Positions 8,523-18,260 of a stretch of DNA of 37,935 nt are shown here, piece by piece. Within the stretch, counting starts at the first letter, position 1. The number at the start of each line of letters is the position of its first letter. Under the pieces are notes generated by a model. The model did not search any database. It saw only the letters and a list, made by a program, of their open reading frames with translations, and was not told where the DNA came from. Where the stretch lies: NCBI GenBank assembly GCA_023384095.1, contig JAHDXT010000038.1, positions 1-37,935 of the forward strand. The letters are read 5' to 3'. The DNA comes from Hyphomicrobiaceae bacterium. GTDB taxonomy: Bacteria; Pseudomonadota; Alphaproteobacteria; Rhizobiales; Hyphomicrobiaceae. Both the position numbers and the translations under genes were made by a program.

Positions 8523-10832
8523 GTGGTCTGGGGGGCGGGAACGGCCGGCGCAGCCGGGAGCCGGCGCGAGGCGGCGGGCGCGGCCGCATTCCGGGAGCGG
8601 CTGGCCGGCGTGCTTCAGGCCGAGCAGGACCGCTGGTTCCTGTGGACCCCGGTGCTCTTCGGGATCGGGATCTTCGCCTACTTCAGGCTGCCCGGGGAGC
8701 CGCATCTGGCGGCAGCCCTCATGCCGGTCCTCATGGTGCTGGCGCTGGCGTCGGTGCTGCGGCGCGGCGCACTGGCGCTGGTCGCGCTCAACGCCGCCAT
8801 CGCAGTGGCGCTGGGCTTCGCGGCGGCCAAGGTGAGGACCGATTGGGTGGCGGCGCCGGTGCTCGAGCGGCAGCTCTACCGCGTCGAGGTTGCTGGTTTC
8901 GTGGAGATCGTCGAGCCTCGGCCGACCCGCGGCCAGCGGATCACCTTGCGCGTGACACGGCTCGGGCGGCTCGCGCCTGAAGAGCGGCCCCGCCGCGTGC
9001 GCGTCAGGATCATGAGCGCCATGCCGGACCTCAGGCCCGGCGACGCCATCCGCATCAAGGCGACGCTCGCGCCGCCGTCGATGCCGGCGCTGCCCGGCGA
9101 CTACGACTTCGCCCGAGCCGCCTGGTTCTCGGGACTGGGCGGCGTCGGCTACGCCACTGCGCGTCCCGAGATCGACCGGGAGGCGGCTGCGGCGCCTTGG
9201 GCGCTCCGGGCGGCGGCAATGACGCAGCGGCTCAGGCAGGCGATAGGCGCGCGCATCGCGGCCGCGCTGCCCGGCGAGGCAGGGGCAATCGCGACCGCTC
9301 TCATCACCGGCGAGCGCGGCGGCATCACTGCGGCGACCACCGACGCCTTCCGCGACTCCGGGCTCGTCCATATCCTGTCGATCTCGGGTCTGCACATGGT
9401 CGTCATGGCGGGCTCGGTGTTCTTCGCGGTACGGCTGGCGCTGGCGGCGATACCGGTGCTTGCGCTGCGCTTTCCGATCAAGAAGTGGGCGGCCGCCGCC
9501 GCCATCCTGGGCGCGCTCGGATATCTCCTCATCTCCGGCAACTCGTTCCCGACCATCCGCGCCTGGATCACCATCTCCATCGTGTTCGGCGCCATCATCC
9601 TCGACCGCCCTGCCATCGCGATGCGCAACGTGGCACTGGCGGCGCTCACAGTGCTCGCGCTGGTGCCCGAGAGCCTGTTCGACGCGGGCTTCCAGATGTC
9701 CTTCGCGGCGGTCGTGGCGCTGGTCGCGGCCTATGAAATGATCCGCGACCGGGCCGAGCGCCGGCGCGGCGAGCGGGGATTCATGCTCGGGCCGCTGCTG
9801 GGGTTCCTGCTGTTCTTCGGCGGCATCGTGCTGACGACGGTCGTCGCCAGCCTCGCCGTCGCGCCGTTCTCGGCCTTTCATTTCCATCAGAGCCAGCAGT
9901 ACGCCGTGCTCGCCAACCTGATCGCCGTGCCGATCTGCAACATCGTCGTCATGCCGGCCGCCCTCGCAACGCTCGTCGCGATGCCGCTGGGCCTCGAGGC
10001 CGGCCCGCTGTGGGTCATGGGCCAGGGCATCGAGGGCATGCTGTGGTGCGCCTTCGCGGTTGCCCGGCTGCCCGGCGCCGTCGGCCGCATCCCGGCCTTC
10101 AACGAGCTGGCCTTCGGGCTCATGGTCGCAGGCGGATTGTGGCTCTGCCTGTGGCGCGCGCGCTGGCGCCTCCTCGGCCTTGCCGGACTCGCGGCCGGGC
10201 TGGCGGCGGCGCCGATGATCTCACGCTCGGACATCCTCGTCGGCGATGATGCTCAGCTCGTCGCGATCCGCGGCCCTGACGGCCGGCTCACCGCGCTGGC
10301 CGGCTCCGGCTCGAGCTACGAGCTGCAGCGCTGGCTCGACTACGACGGCGACGAACGCTCGGCCGGGCAGGCCACCTCCGCGTCGCCCGGTTTCCGTTGC
10401 GATGCGGCCGGCTGCACGGCGAAGGTCGAGGGACGGGCGATCGCGGTGACGCGCCACCCCGCTGCGCTGGCGGACGACTGCCGGCGCGCCGACGTGCTCG
10501 TCATCCCATTTCCGAAGCCGAGAGGCTGCAACCCGCCGGGCCTGGTGGTCGACTTCCATGCGGTGCGCAGCCGGGGGACGCATGCCATCCGCCTCGACGG
10601 CGGCGCAGTCGATGTGACCACGGTCGCTCAGAGCCGCGGCGACCGGCCATGGTCGGGGCGTCAGGAACGGCGGCGGCGGTCCGTCCGGCCGGGATACCGC
10701 GACGGCGCCTCCCGCCTGAAGGCGTTCGCCGCACCGAGCGAGCTCGCCGACGCCCTGCTCCGGCTGCGGCCCGAGATCGAGGATGGCACCGAGCTGAAAC
10801 CCGAGCTGAAAGAGGGCGAGACCGATCAATAA
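8523..10832 (+). CDS. ComEC/Rec2-family membrane protein without a complete metallo-beta-lactamase domain
   Basis: Polytopic inner-membrane protein of the ComEC/Rec2 family, whose characterised members form the channel for single-stranded DNA during natural transformation. Visible parts of the 769-residue product are an N-terminal DUF4131-like region with membrane segments (about 40-110) and a soluble beta-rich part (about 115-210), then the competence domain with the signature [16 protein letters not shown] and many hydrophobic segments (about 280-560). A soluble C-terminal part follows (about 575-769). This tail lacks the HxHxDH metal site of the ComEC beta-lactamase domain, as in many Rhizobiales homologs, so a role in DNA uptake is uncertain. 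The GTG at 8523 is the first in-frame start but its ribosome binding site is too close; GTG 8610 is an alternative. Its stop overlaps the lexA stop by 7 bp, tail to tail. Confidence 0.85.
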   Translation: MVWGAGTAGAAGSRREAAGAAAFRERLAGVLQAEQDRWFLWTPVLFGIGIFAYFRLPGEPHLAAALMPVLMVLALASVLRRGALALVALNAAIAVALGFAAAKVRTDWVAAPVLERQLYRVEVAGFVEIVEPRPTRGQRITLRVTRLGRLAPEERPRRVRVRIMSAMPDLRPGDAIRIKATLAPPSMPALPGDYDFARAAWFSGLGGVGYATARPEIDREAAAAPWALRAAAMTQRLRQAIGARIAAALPGEAGAIATALITGERGGITAATTDAFRDSGLVHILSISGLHMVVMAGSVFFAVRLALAAIPVLALRFPIKKWAAAAAILGALGYLLISGNSFPTIRAWITISIVFGAIILDRPAIAMRNVALAALTVLALVPESLFDAGFQMSFAAVVALVAAYEMIRDRAERRRGERGFMLGPLLGFLLFFGGIVLTTVVASLAVAPFSAFHFHQSQQYAVLANLIAVPICNIVVMPAALATLVAMPLGLEAGPLWVMGQGIEGMLWCAFAVARLPGAVGRIPAFNELAFGLMVAGGLWLCLWRARWRLLGLAGLAAGLAAAPMISRSDILVGDDAQLVAIRGPDGRLTALAGSGSSYELQRWLDYDGDERSAGQATSASPGFRCDAAGCTAKVEGRAIAVTRHPAALADDCRRADVLVIPFPKPRGCNPPGLVVDFHAVRSRGTHAIRLDGGAVDVTTVAQSRGDRPWSGRQERRRRSVRPGYRDGASRLKAFAAPSELADALLRLRPEIEDGTELKPELKEGETDQ

Positions 10833-11533
10833 CGGCGGATAAGTCCCACCAGCCGGCCCTGGATGTCGATCTGGTCGGGGCCGAAGATGCGGGTCTCGTA
10901 GTTCGGGTTGGCGGCTTCCAGCGCGATAGCCGAGCCACGCTTGCGCAGGCGCTTGAGCGTCGCCTCCTCCTTCTCGACGAGCGCCACGACGATGTCGCCG
11001 TTCTCTGCCGTGTCGCAGCACCGGATGATGACGATGTCGCCGTCCTGAATGCCGACGTCGACCATCGAGTCGCCGCGCACCTCGAGCGCGAAATGCTCAC
11101 CGCTGGTCAGCAGGTCCGGCGGGCAGGCGATGTCGTGCGTGTGCGACTGGATGGCGCTGATCGGCACGCCGGCGGCGATGCGGCCCATCACGGGTACGGA
11201 GACCGTGCGAGCGTCGACCATGCTCGAAGGCGGCACTGCGAGCTGGGAGTGCTTGCCCAGGCTGCCCTCGATCACGCTCGGCGTGAAGCCCGCCCGCCGC
11301 GGCTGTGCCGACTCGGCGTTCTCCGGCAGCTTGATGACCTCCAGAGCGCGCGCCCGATGCGGCAGGCGGCGGATGAAGCCGCGCTCCTCGAGCGCGGTGA
11401 TCAGTCGGTGGATCCCAGATTTCGACTTGAGCTCCAGCGCGTCCTTCATCTCGTCGAAGGAAGGCGGAACGCCGCTCTCCTGCAGACGCGCGTGAATGAA
11501 CAGCAGCAGCTCTTTCTGTTTCTGCGTCAGCAT
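10826..11533 (-). CDS. lexA: SOS repressor LexA
   Basis: LexA represses DNA-damage genes and is inactivated by RecA-stimulated self-cleavage. The 235-residue product has an N-terminal winged-helix DNA-binding domain (1-70, with the recognition segment around [18 protein letters not shown]) and a C-terminal S24 peptidase domain (about 115-235). The cleavage site is Ala121-Gly122 in GRIAAGVPI. The catalytic dyad is Ser156 (GDSMVD) and Lys194 (ATLKRL). The length matches alphaproteobacterial LexA, which is longer than the E. coli protein. The ATG at 11533 gives the standard [11 protein letters not shown]-terminus. A perfect LexA box lies in its own promoter, so autorepression is expected. Confidence 0.97.
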   Translation of the reverse strand: MLTQKQKELLLFIHARLQESGVPPSFDEMKDALELKSKSGIHRLITALEERGFIRRLPHRARALEVIKLPENAESAQPRRAGFTPSVIEGSLGKHSQLAVPPSSMVDARTVSVPVMGRIAAGVPISAIQSHTHDIACPPDLLTSGEHFALEVRGDSMVDVGIQDGDIVIIRCCDTAENGDIVVALVEKEEATLKRLRKRGSAIALEAANPNYETRIFGPDQIDIQGRLVGLIRRY

Positions 11534-11614
11534 CTGCCCTGGTGCCCCATCAGCAAAATGAATTGCGGCCCCGTGCGCGCCCGTGAAACGCGTGCGCTGT
11601 ACAAATCATGAACA

Positions 11615-11643
11615 ACAATAGCCGTTCCGGACTTGTTCTGCAA
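11615..11643 (-). promoter_or_regulatory. lexA promoter with LexA (SOS) box
   Basis: GTTCCGGACTTGTTC at 11624-11638 is a perfect alphaproteobacterial LexA box (GTTC-N7-GTTC). On the minus strand it lies inside the 17-bp spacer of a promoter-like pair, TTGCAG (-35, 11643-11638) and TATTGT (-10, 11620-11615), about 90 bp upstream of the lexA start. LexA bound here would block RNA polymerase. A further GTTC at 11647-11650 has a spacing of 8, so it is not a second full box. Confidence 0.85.
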
Positions 11644-11667
11644 GCGGTTCGTGGCGAGCGAGTCGGC

Positions 11668-12870
11668 TTAGAAGTCGAGCAGCAGCACGGGGACGTCCGC
11701 TCCGGCGGGCAAGGCAGGGGCGCCGGGCGGGCGCACGAGCAGCACATCGGCGGCTGCCAGCGGCGCCAGCAGCGAGCTGTCCTGAGAGCGGGCGAGCCGC
11801 ACCTGCCGGCGGCCGTCGGAGCGGCGCTCGAGCATGGCGCGCATGTAGTGCTGGCGCGGGCCGTTGGCCTCGACGGGCTCGGCCAGGGGCGCCGTCGCCG
11901 CCGCCGCCTCTTGCTCCGGCATTCCCAGCAGGGCGCGGACCAGCGGCACCAGGAACACGCGGGCGCAGACGAGGGCCGAGACCGGATTGCCCGGCAGCCC
12001 GAGCACGCGCTGTCCGCCGAGCCGGCCATGCAGCATGGGCTTGCCGGGCCGCATGTCGATCTTCCAGAACGCCAGCGTCATGCCGAGGCTCTCGAGCACT
12101 GGGCCGACGAGGTCATGCTCGCCGACCGAGGCGCCGCCGATGGTGACGAGGACATCGGCATCGCGCCCGGCTTCGATGTGCCGGACGAGGCTGTCGCGGC
12201 TGTCGCGGGCGATGCCGAGCAGCCGCGTCCCGGCGCCGGCCTGATCGAGCAGGGCGGCCACGCCGAGGGGATTGGACGAGACGATCTCGCCGGGGCCGGG
12301 CCGCGTACCGGGCGGCACCAGCTCGTCGCCGGTCGCGAGAATGGCGACCAGGGGCCTGCGGCGCACGGAGACCTCGCCGTGCCCCGCCGCGGCCGCCAGC
12401 GTGACCTCGCGCGGCCCGAGCCGGCGCCCGGCCGCCAGCAGCTCGTCCGACTGGCGGAAATCGAAGCCGCGACGGCGGATGTGGGCCCGGTCCGGCTGGC
12501 CCTCGCGCACCTCGACCACGCCGTCCGAGGCGGTCGTGTGCTCCTGGATGACGATGGCGTCGGCGCCGGCGGGGACCGGCGCGCCGGTGAAGATCCGCGC
12601 GGCCTCGCCCGGCCCGATGCTGCCCGCGAACGGGTGGCCGGCTGCAGCCTGACCGACGACCTTGAGCCGCGACGGCAGCCGCGCCACGTCGGCCGTGCGG
12701 ACCGCATAGCCGTCCATGGCCGAGGCGTCGAACGGCGGTTGTGTCAGGCGGGCGGCGAGCGGTTCGGCGAGGATGCGGCCCGCGGCCCGCTCGATCGGCA
12801 CCAGCTCCGGGGCTGTCGGAGCGGCATCTGCGATGATCCTCTGCAGCGCCTCCTCGACCGACAGCGCCAT
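11668..12870 (-). CDS. moeA: Molybdopterin molybdenumtransferase MoeA
   Basis: MoeA inserts molybdate into adenylylated molybdopterin at the end of molybdenum cofactor synthesis. The 400-residue product has the family marks in order: PPFDASAMDGYAVR near the N-terminus, RIFTGAPVPAGADAIV, LVAILATGDELV, TIGGASVGEHDLV, and GLPGNPVSALV, then the C-terminal domain. The length is typical. I chose the ATG at 12870, 5 bp after the moaC stop, because AGGGGAG lies about 7 nt upstream; the frame extends eight codons further to an ATG at 12894 with no ribosome binding site. It is the last gene of the sixA-trpG-trpD-trpC-moaC-moeA run; lexA has its own promoter. Confidence 0.95.
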   Translation of the reverse strand: MALSVEEALQRIIADAAPTAPELVPIERAAGRILAEPLAARLTQPPFDASAMDGYAVRTADVARLPSRLKVVGQAAAGHPFAGSIGPGEAARIFTGAPVPAGADAIVIQEHTTASDGVVEVREGQPDRAHIRRRGFDFRQSDELLAAGRRLGPREVTLAAAAGHGEVSVRRRPLVAILATGDELVPPGTRPGPGEIVSSNPLGVAALLDQAGAGTRLLGIARDSRDSLVRHIEAGRDADVLVTIGGASVGEHDLVGPVLESLGMTLAFWKIDMRPGKPMLHGRLGGQRVLGLPGNPVSALVCARVFLVPLVRALLGMPEQEAAAATAPLAEPVEANGPRQHYMRAMLERRSDGRRQVRLARSQDSSLLAPLAAADVLLVRPPGAPALPAGADVPVLLLDF

Positions 12871-12874
12871 CACG

Positions 12875-13372
12875 TCACTCCCCTGAAGGATCATCGGCCC
12901 GGTAGCGGCCCGAGCGCCCGCCGGCTTTCTCGACGAGGCGGATGCCGCTGAAGCTCATAGCCTTGTCGGCCGCCTTCAGCATGTCGTAGATGGTGAGGCA
13001 TGCGACCGACACTGCGGTCAACGCCTCCATCTCGACGCCGGTCTGGCCCGTGACCTTCACCTCCGCCGTGACCAGGATGCCGGGCGGCTGGTGCGAGGCG
13101 TCGAAGTCGACGGTGGCCTTGGTGATGGGCAAGGGATGGCAAAGCGGGATCAGCTCGTGCGTCCTCTTCGCGGCCATGATGCCGGCGATCCGTGCCGTCG
13201 CCAGCACGTCCCCCTTGCTCGCCTGCCCGGTCTCGATCAGGGCCAGGGTCGCCGGCTGCATGGCGACGAAGCCCTCGGCCCGCGCGGTGCGTTGTGTCGC
13301 CGCCTTGTCGGAGACGTCGACCATGCGCGCCGCTCCCTTCTCGTCGAGATGCGTGAGCGGGCCGCGGCTCAT
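12875..13372 (-). CDS. moaC: Cyclic pyranopterin monophosphate synthase MoaC
   Basis: MoaC works with MoaA to form cyclic pyranopterin monophosphate, the first intermediate of molybdenum cofactor synthesis. The 165-residue product is full length for the family. Recognisable segments are [33 protein letters not shown], the active-site [12 protein letters not shown] (His79), [27 protein letters not shown] and a C-terminal GGRSG. Its ATG overlaps the trpC stop by 4 bp (ATGA), so it is probably translated in a coupled manner with trpC. The trpC-moaC-moeA arrangement is common in Rhizobiales although the pathways are unrelated. Confidence 0.96.
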   Translation of the reverse strand: MSRGPLTHLDEKGAARMVDVSDKAATQRTARAEGFVAMQPATLALIETGQASKGDVLATARIAGIMAAKRTHELIPLCHPLPITKATVDFDASHQPPGILVTAEVKVTGQTGVEMEALTAVSVACLTIYDMLKAADKAMSFSGIRLVEKAGGRSGRYRADDPSGE

Positions 13373-14184
13373 GACGCCGCTCCCTGCTCGGCATCGAGGC
13401 CCAGCAGCTCGCGGGTCGCGGCGGCGACGTCCGCCTGCCGCATCAGGCTCTCGCCGACGAGGAACGTGCCGACTCCCGCCGCAGCCAGGCAGTCGATGTC
13501 GGAATGACTGGAGATGCCGCTCTCGGCGACGGCGATGCGGTCGCGCGGCACCATCGGCGCCAGCCGCTCGGTGGTCGCAAGGTCCGTCTCGAAGGTCTTC
13601 AGGTTGCGGTTGTTGATGCCGATCAGACGGCAGTCGAGCCTGAGCGCGCGCTCCATCTCGGCCTCGTCATGGACCTCGGCGATGGCGTCCATGCCCCACG
13701 TCCGCGCCGCATCGGCCAGCTCGCGCGCGACGCCGTCGTCGATCTGAGCAAGGATCAGGAGGACACAGTCGGCCCCCCACGCCCGTGCCTCGGCCACCTG
13801 ATAAGGGTCGAGCATGAAGTCCTTGCGCAGGGCGGGCAGCCGCGTGCTGTCCCGCGCCTCGGTGAGGTACTCCGGCGCGCCCTGGAAGGAGGGGCCGTCA
13901 GTCAGCACCGAGAGGCACGCCGCCCCGCCCGCCTCGTAGGCGCGGGCGATCCGGGCGGGCGCGAAGTCGGCGCGGATCAGGCCCCTCGACGGGCTCGCCT
14001 TCTTGATCTCCGCGATCAGAGCGGTGCGGCCGGCGGCGAGGCGGGCCGCGATGGCTCCGGCGAAGGGGCGCACCGGTCCGGCGCGGCGGGCCGCCGCTTC
14101 CACCTCGGCCAGCGGCCGCTCGGCCTTGGCGGCCCGAATCTCCTCGAGCTTGTAGCGCGTGATCCTGTCGAGGATGTCAGTCAT
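13369..14184 (-). CDS. trpC: Indole-3-glycerol-phosphate synthase TrpC
   Basis: TrpC closes the indole ring, converting 1-(2-carboxyphenylamino)-1-deoxyribulose-5-phosphate to indole-3-glycerol phosphate. The 271-residue product is a monofunctional IGPS, not a TrpC-TrpF fusion. Conserved segments of the TIM barrel are [15 protein letters not shown] (catalytic lysines), [47 protein letters not shown] and VAESGISS. It starts 9 bp after the trpD stop, with GGGGA as a ribosome binding site, and its stop overlaps the moaC start. Confidence 0.96.
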   Translation of the reverse strand: MTDILDRITRYKLEEIRAAKAERPLAEVEAAARRAGPVRPFAGAIAARLAAGRTALIAEIKKASPSRGLIRADFAPARIARAYEAGGAACLSVLTDGPSFQGAPEYLTEARDSTRLPALRKDFMLDPYQVAEARAWGADCVLLILAQIDDGVARELADAARTWGMDAIAEVHDEAEMERALRLDCRLIGINNRNLKTFETDLATTERLAPMVPRDRIAVAESGISSHSDIDCLAAAGVGTFLVGESLMRQADVAAATRELLGLDAEQGAAS

Positions 14185-14193
14185 CGATCCCCG

Positions 14194-15219
14194 TCAACCC
14201 CTGCCGTTGCTGATGGCCACCAGCCGCTCGAGCGCGCGCTGCGCGGCTCCCGTGTCGATCGATCGCGCGGCGAGCGCCACGCCTTCGGTGAGCGTCCCGG
14301 CCTTGCCGCCGACGATCAGCGCCGCCGCCGCGTTGAGCAGCACGATGTCCCGGAACGGCCCCGGCTCGCCGGCGAGCACCTTGCGGATGGCGGCGGCGTT
14401 GTAGGCGGCGTCGCCGCCCTTGAGGTCGGAGAGCTTCGCCGGCGGCAGGCCGGCATCGGCGGGCGTCACCTCGAAGACCTCCATCCTGCCGTCCTTCAGC
14501 TCGGCCACGTCGGTGGCGCCGGTCGTGGTCAGCTCGTCGAGCCCGTCATGGCCGTGCACCACCCAGACATGCTCGGCGCCGAGCTTCTTCAGGACCTGCG
14601 CGATCGGCTCCACCCACTGCCAGGAGAACACGCCGACGACCTGCCGCCGCACGCCGGCCGGGTTCGACAGCGGCCCCAGCAGGTTGAAGATGTTACGGAT
14701 GCCGAGCTCGGCGCGGACCGGCGCCCAGTGCTTCATCGCCGAGTGGTGCATCGGCGCCCACATGAACCCGACGCCGGCCTTGACGATGCAGTCGGTGATG
14801 ATCGGCGGCGGCACGTCGAGCTTGACCCCGAGCGCCGCCAGCACGTCTGATGCTCCCGAGATCGACGAGACGGAACGGTTGCCGTGCTTGGCGACCGGCA
14901 GCCCGGCGCCGGCCGCGACCAGCGAGGCGCAGGTGGAGACATTGTACGTGCCGTGACCGTCGCCGCCGGTGCCGACGATATCGACCGCGCCGGCGGGCGC
15001 CTCGACGCGGGTCATCTTGGCCCGCATCAGCTCGGCGGCGCCGGTGATCTCCTCCACCGTCTCGCCGCGCACGCGCAGCGCCATCAGGAACGCGCCCATC
15101 TGCGCAGGAGTCGCCACTCCCGACATCATGATCTCGAGCGCGGTGCGGATCTCGGCCACGTCGAGCGTGGCTCCCGTCGAGACCTTCTGGATCAGTCGCC
15201 GCAGTTCGTTTTCAGGCAT
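14194..15219 (-). CDS. trpD: Anthranilate phosphoribosyltransferase TrpD
   Basis: TrpD joins anthranilate to PRPP, the second committed step of tryptophan synthesis. The 341-residue product has the PRPP-binding glycine-rich loop [20 protein letters not shown], the anthranilate-site [46 protein letters not shown] (split motif of the family, ending in RTIFN-like [10 protein letters not shown]), and [12 protein letters not shown]. It is a separate protein rather than a TrpGD fusion. It lies between trpG (22-bp gap) and trpC (9-bp gap). Confidence 0.96.
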   Translation of the reverse strand: MPENELRRLIQKVSTGATLDVAEIRTALEIMMSGVATPAQMGAFLMALRVRGETVEEITGAAELMRAKMTRVEAPAGAVDIVGTGGDGHGTYNVSTCASLVAAGAGLPVAKHGNRSVSSISGASDVLAALGVKLDVPPPIITDCIVKAGVGFMWAPMHHSAMKHWAPVRAELGIRNIFNLLGPLSNPAGVRRQVVGVFSWQWVEPIAQVLKKLGAEHVWVVHGHDGLDELTTTGATDVAELKDGRMEVFEVTPADAGLPPAKLSDLKGGDAAYNAAAIRKVLAGEPGPFRDIVLLNAAAALIVGGKAGTLTEGVALAARSIDTGAAQRALERLVAISNGRG

Positions 15220-15241
15220 TCGAGTGCACCGATGCAGAAGA

Positions 15242-15856
15242 TCAGGCGGCCGCGGCCGATGTCAGGTTGCGCCGGCGGGGGCTGAGGCCGGCGAGCTGGA
15301 GGAAGTTGGCGAGCAGGTCGTGCCCGTGCTCGGAGGCGATGCTCTCGGGGTGGAACTGCACGCCGTGAACAGGATGGGTCCTGTGCTGCAGGCCCATGAC
15401 GATAGCGTCAGCCGTCTCCGCCGTGACCTCCAGGCTCGCCGGCAGGCTCGCCCGCTCCACGATCAGCGAATGGTAGCGGGTGACCTCGAACCTCGGCGGC
15501 AGACCGGCGAACAGGCCCTTGCCGCCATGGCGCACCGCGGACAGCTTGCCGTGCATCGGCACCGGCGATCGCACCACCTTGCCCCCGAAAGCCTGCGCGA
15601 TGGCCTGGTGCCCGAGGCAGACGCCGAGCACCGGCAGCCCGGAGCGGGCCGCAGCCGCGACGAGGTCGAGGCAGATGCCCGCCTCGTTGGGCGTGCACGG
15701 CCCCGGCGACAGCACGACCGCCTTCGGCTTCAGCCGCAGCGCCTCCTCGATGGTGATCGCGTCGTTCCGATGGACCTCGCACGTTGCGCCGAGCTCGCCC
15801 AGGAAGTGGACGAGATTGTAGGTGAAGCTGTCGTAGTTATCGATGAGAAGCAGCAT
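15242..15856 (-). CDS. trpG: Anthranilate synthase glutamine amidotransferase subunit TrpG
   Basis: TrpG provides ammonia from glutamine to the TrpE subunit of anthranilate synthase. The 204-residue product is a class I amidotransferase domain: [21 protein letters not shown] at the start, an oxyanion region [13 protein letters not shown], nucleophile Cys80 in [12 protein letters not shown], and His169/Glu171 in VQFHPES. The YHSL segment near 128 is typical of TrpG/PabA. Because no other pabA is in the window, it could also serve PabB (amphibolic use), which I cannot judge. It is split from trpE by sixA and the TAXI gene. Confidence 0.95.
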   Translation of the reverse strand: MLLLIDNYDSFTYNLVHFLGELGATCEVHRNDAITIEEALRLKPKAVVLSPGPCTPNEAGICLDLVAAAARSGLPVLGVCLGHQAIAQAFGGKVVRSPVPMHGKLSAVRHGGKGLFAGLPPRFEVTRYHSLIVERASLPASLEVTAETADAIVMGLQHRTHPVHGVQFHPESIASEHGHDLLANFLQLAGLSPRRRNLTSAAAA

Positions 15857-15889
15857 GGGTGAACGTGTAGGGGAGCGCCCCCGAGCCCG

Positions 15890-16408
15890 TCAAGCGAGCC
15901 AGCCGGGATGCAGGAACAGCGCGAGCCGGCCCGCGGCAGGCCGGACGAGCGCCCAATCCTCGGTTTCGAACGTCAGCACCGCCAGCCCGCAGGTCGGAAA
16001 CTTCGTCGCCATGGACGCGATGTCGCGGCGCAGGCCGCTGCCGGTCAGCTCGAGGGCAAGCGCGTGCATGCCGGGATTGTGGCCGACGAGCAGCACGCTG
16101 CGCACCTGCCCGGCCGTCTGACGAAGACAGGCGAGCATCGCGGTCGCCGGCGCCAGATAGAGCGCTGGCTCCAGGACGACGTCCACCGCCGGCGCGCCGA
16201 GCTCTTGCAGTACGATCTCGAGCGTCTGGCGGGCGCGGATGGCGCTCGAGCAGAGCATCAGCTCAGGTCTCGGGCCGTGCGCGGCGATGTAGGCGCCGAC
16301 CGCCTCGGCGTCGGCCCTGCCGTGACTGGCCAGCGGCCGCTGGTGGTCGTCGGGCTCGGGATCGTCCCGGGACGACTTGCCGTGGCGGAGCAGCGAGAGC
16401 GTCAGCAT
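15890..16408 (-). CDS. SixA-type histidine phosphatase
   Basis: Member of the histidine phosphatase superfamily, close to SixA, which removes phosphate from phosphohistidine proteins. The 172-residue product has LLRHGKSS at the start (catalytic His9 in RHG), the second-arginine motif SSAIRARQT (Arg58) and the second histidine in LLVGHNPGMH (His110). The short single-domain form is normal for SixA-like proteins of alphaproteobacteria. The substrate is unknown; sequence alone does not show whether it acts on a phosphorelay protein. It lies 33 bp upstream of trpG on the same strand and probably heads the trp/mo run. Confidence 0.88.
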   Translation of the reverse strand: MLTLSLLRHGKSSRDDPEPDDHQRPLASHGRADAEAVGAYIAAHGPRPELMLCSSAIRARQTLEIVLQELGAPAVDVVLEPALYLAPATAMLACLRQTAGQVRSVLLVGHNPGMHALALELTGSGLRRDIASMATKFPTCGLAVLTFETEDWALVRPAAGRLALFLHPGWLA

Positions 16409-16509
16409 GCGGCGTTACCGGTCTGCCGGTCGACGGATGGTCTCGCATGAGTAGCACAATTACCGGCCGGCTGCTCGCGGGTTGCCGCCATCCGTCGCCG
16501 GAGCTCGTC

Positions 16510-16541
16510 TTGTAGTGCGCCGGATGCCGCCCTGATATACT
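16510..16541 (+). promoter_or_regulatory. Candidate extended -10 promoter of the TAXI gene
   Basis: TGATATACT at 16533-16541 gives an extended -10 (TGN-TATACT). TTGTAG at 16510-16515 is a possible -35, but the 20-bp spacer is long, which the extended -10 could tolerate. The transcript would start about 65 nt before the ATG at 16611. The stretch sits between the divergent sixA and TAXI genes. Confidence 0.4.
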
Positions 16542-16610
16542 CCGTGCAAGGCGAGTGCCGACCGGATCCGCCGCAAGGGTCGGCCGTCGAGATCGCAAAC
16601 GGGGGGCGTC

Positions 16611-18032
16611 ATGGCGCTGAGCTTGGCCCGGTGGTTCGTAATCGTTCTCTTCACCCTCGCCGCCGGCCTCGGCACGGTCTGGGCCATCATGCAGGTCGTC
16701 GAGCCCGCCCCTGCAGGACGGATCGTCATGGCCACGGGCGGCGCGGCCGGCACCTATCACGAGCTGGCGGAAAGCTTCCGGCAGGAGCTGGAGCGGAACG
16801 GGGTCAGTTTCGAGCTCCGCCAGACCTCGGAGGGCTTCGCCACGCTGCGCGCCCTGCTCGACAAGACCTCGGGACTCGACGCCGGCTTCGTTAAGGGCGG
16901 TCTCGTCGGCAGCCTGCAGGGCCGTCTGGCGAGCACGCGCGCCCGCGAGTGGCACGACCGCGAGCTCGGCAAGCTGCGCTCCGTCGGCCGGATGTTCCAT
17001 GAGCCGATCTGGGTGTTCACCCGCGGCTCGCTGCCGATAGAGAGCCTGCGCGAGCTGGAAGGGCGGCGCATCCTCATCGGCTCCCGCGGCAGCGGGGCGC
17101 GCCGGGTCGTCAGGCAGCTCCTCAAGGCCAACGGAGTTGATCAGGAGAACGCGACCTTCGTCGACGAGGATCTCCCGGAGGATGCAGCGCCGATCGTCAC
17201 CGGCGACGCCGATGCCGCCATCCTCATCATTCCGGCCGATACCGACAGGATCCAGAAGCTCCTGCGCGTTCCGAACATCCGGCTGATGAATTTCGAGCCC
17301 GAGGCAGCCGCCTACACCAACCGGTTCCCGGCGCTCAGCCGGGTCGTGCTGCGGCGGGGCGGGGTCGAGTTCGACCCGCTGATTCCGTCGGCGGACATCA
17401 CCCTTCTGGCCACCTCCGCCGCGCTCGTCGTGCGCGCCGACCTGCACCCGGCGCTGGTCAGCCTGCTCACCTATGCCGTGGTGCAGAACCCGAGGTCCGG
17501 GTTCGACAAGGCCGGCGATCCGGTGCTCTTCTTCCGCGCCGGCGAGTTCCCCTCCCTCAACGACCCCGAGTTCGAGCTCGCCAGGGATTCGCGGCATGTC
17601 TACAAAACGGGCGACCTGCCGTTCCTACTCGGCATGCTGGCGCCGTTGAACAACCGCCTGCGCATCCCGTTCTCGATCACCGCCTTCGGCAACGCTCACG
17701 GCCTGCAGACGATATTGCTGCTGATCCCGCTACTCACCATCCTGGTCCCGCTGATGAAGCTGGTGCCGATCGTCTACACCTGGAGCATGCGCCGCCGGCT
17801 GCTCTACTGGTACCGGCAGCTCAAGGCGCTCGAGAAGAGCTTGCAGGGCGCGCGCACGCCCGGAGAGCTGGCCGCGCAGCACGCGGAGATCGAGCGCATC
17901 GATGCGGGGGTGCAGCGCATCCGGGTGCCGCTCGCGTTCTCCGACCAGTTCTACGACCTGCGCGGCCACATCGATCTCGTCCGGCAGCGGCTAGGTCATC
18001 GTTCGCCTGCCGTGCGCATGGCGGCGGAGTAG
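16611..18032 (+). CDS. Membrane-anchored TAXI-family (TRAP-type) solute-binding protein
   Basis: The core of this 473-residue protein matches the TAXI family of TRAP-transporter solute receptors: RIVMATGGAAGTYHELAESF near 37-56, GFATLRALLDKTSGLDAGFVKGG, SLRELEGRRILIGSRGSGARRVVRQLLKANGV, and DADAAILIIPADT. A hydrophobic segment at about 7-28 is an uncleaved anchor or signal, and a second at about 364-388 crosses the membrane again, leaving a basic helical tail of some 85 residues in the cytoplasm. Secreted TAXI receptors lack that second segment. No TRAP permease gene is nearby, so a sensory or orphan role is possible. It stands alone on the + strand between minus-strand genes. The ATG at 16611 follows a G-rich GGGGGGCG. 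Confidence 0.85.
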   Translation: MALSLARWFVIVLFTLAAGLGTVWAIMQVVEPAPAGRIVMATGGAAGTYHELAESFRQELERNGVSFELRQTSEGFATLRALLDKTSGLDAGFVKGGLVGSLQGRLASTRAREWHDRELGKLRSVGRMFHEPIWVFTRGSLPIESLRELEGRRILIGSRGSGARRVVRQLLKANGVDQENATFVDEDLPEDAAPIVTGDADAAILIIPADTDRIQKLLRVPNIRLMNFEPEAAAYTNRFPALSRVVLRRGGVEFDPLIPSADITLLATSAALVVRADLHPALVSLLTYAVVQNPRSGFDKAGDPVLFFRAGEFPSLNDPEFELARDSRHVYKTGDLPFLLGMLAPLNNRLRIPFSITAFGNAHGLQTILLLIPLLTILVPLMKLVPIVYTWSMRRRLLYWYRQLKALEKSLQGARTPGELAAQHAEIERIDAGVQRIRVPLAFSDQFYDLRGHIDLVRQRLGHRSPAVRMAAE

Positions 18033-18079
18033 GATAGGCTCGCATAGAGCCTTTTCCGTTGTGATTGAAACGGCAGCAC

Positions 18080-18260
18080 TTCTCACCTCCCCCTTGCGGG
18101 GAGGGGTCGGGGGTGGGGGCGCTCTCGCGCCGACGTTTCGTCCGTGGCCCCACCCCACCCGCGCATCGCGCCTGCGGCCCGATGCGCCGCCCTCCCCGTC
18201 AAGGGGAGGGCATCGTACCGCCCGACTGCTATCCGAGCCCTTTTCCCGCTGGAAAAGGGG
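18080..18260. repeat. Dispersed palindromic intergenic repeat, copy B
   Basis: Fills the gap between the convergent TAXI and trpE genes. Module 1 is CTCCCC (18087-18092)/GGGGAG (18098-18103) plus a G-rich tail; the linker GCTCTCGCGCCGACGTT follows; module 2 is a perfect 9-bp hairpin, GCCCTCCCC/GGGGAGGGC with loop GTCAA (18189-18211). A third hairpin at 18238-18259 pairs CCCTTTTCC with GGAAAAGGG around CGCT. The hairpins may terminate transcription from both sides. Translated, such repeats give spurious proline/glycine-rich peptides. Confidence 0.8.

Noticed and set aside
6954-9887. A 977-codon open frame including gltX as a giant fusion
   Set aside because: Only the last 491 codons resemble GluRS; the rest is antisense to comEC and is Arg/His/Asp-rich shadow sequence typical of high-GC DNA.
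11635-11650. Second LexA box next to the first
   Set aside because: The spacing between GTTC copies is 8, not 7.
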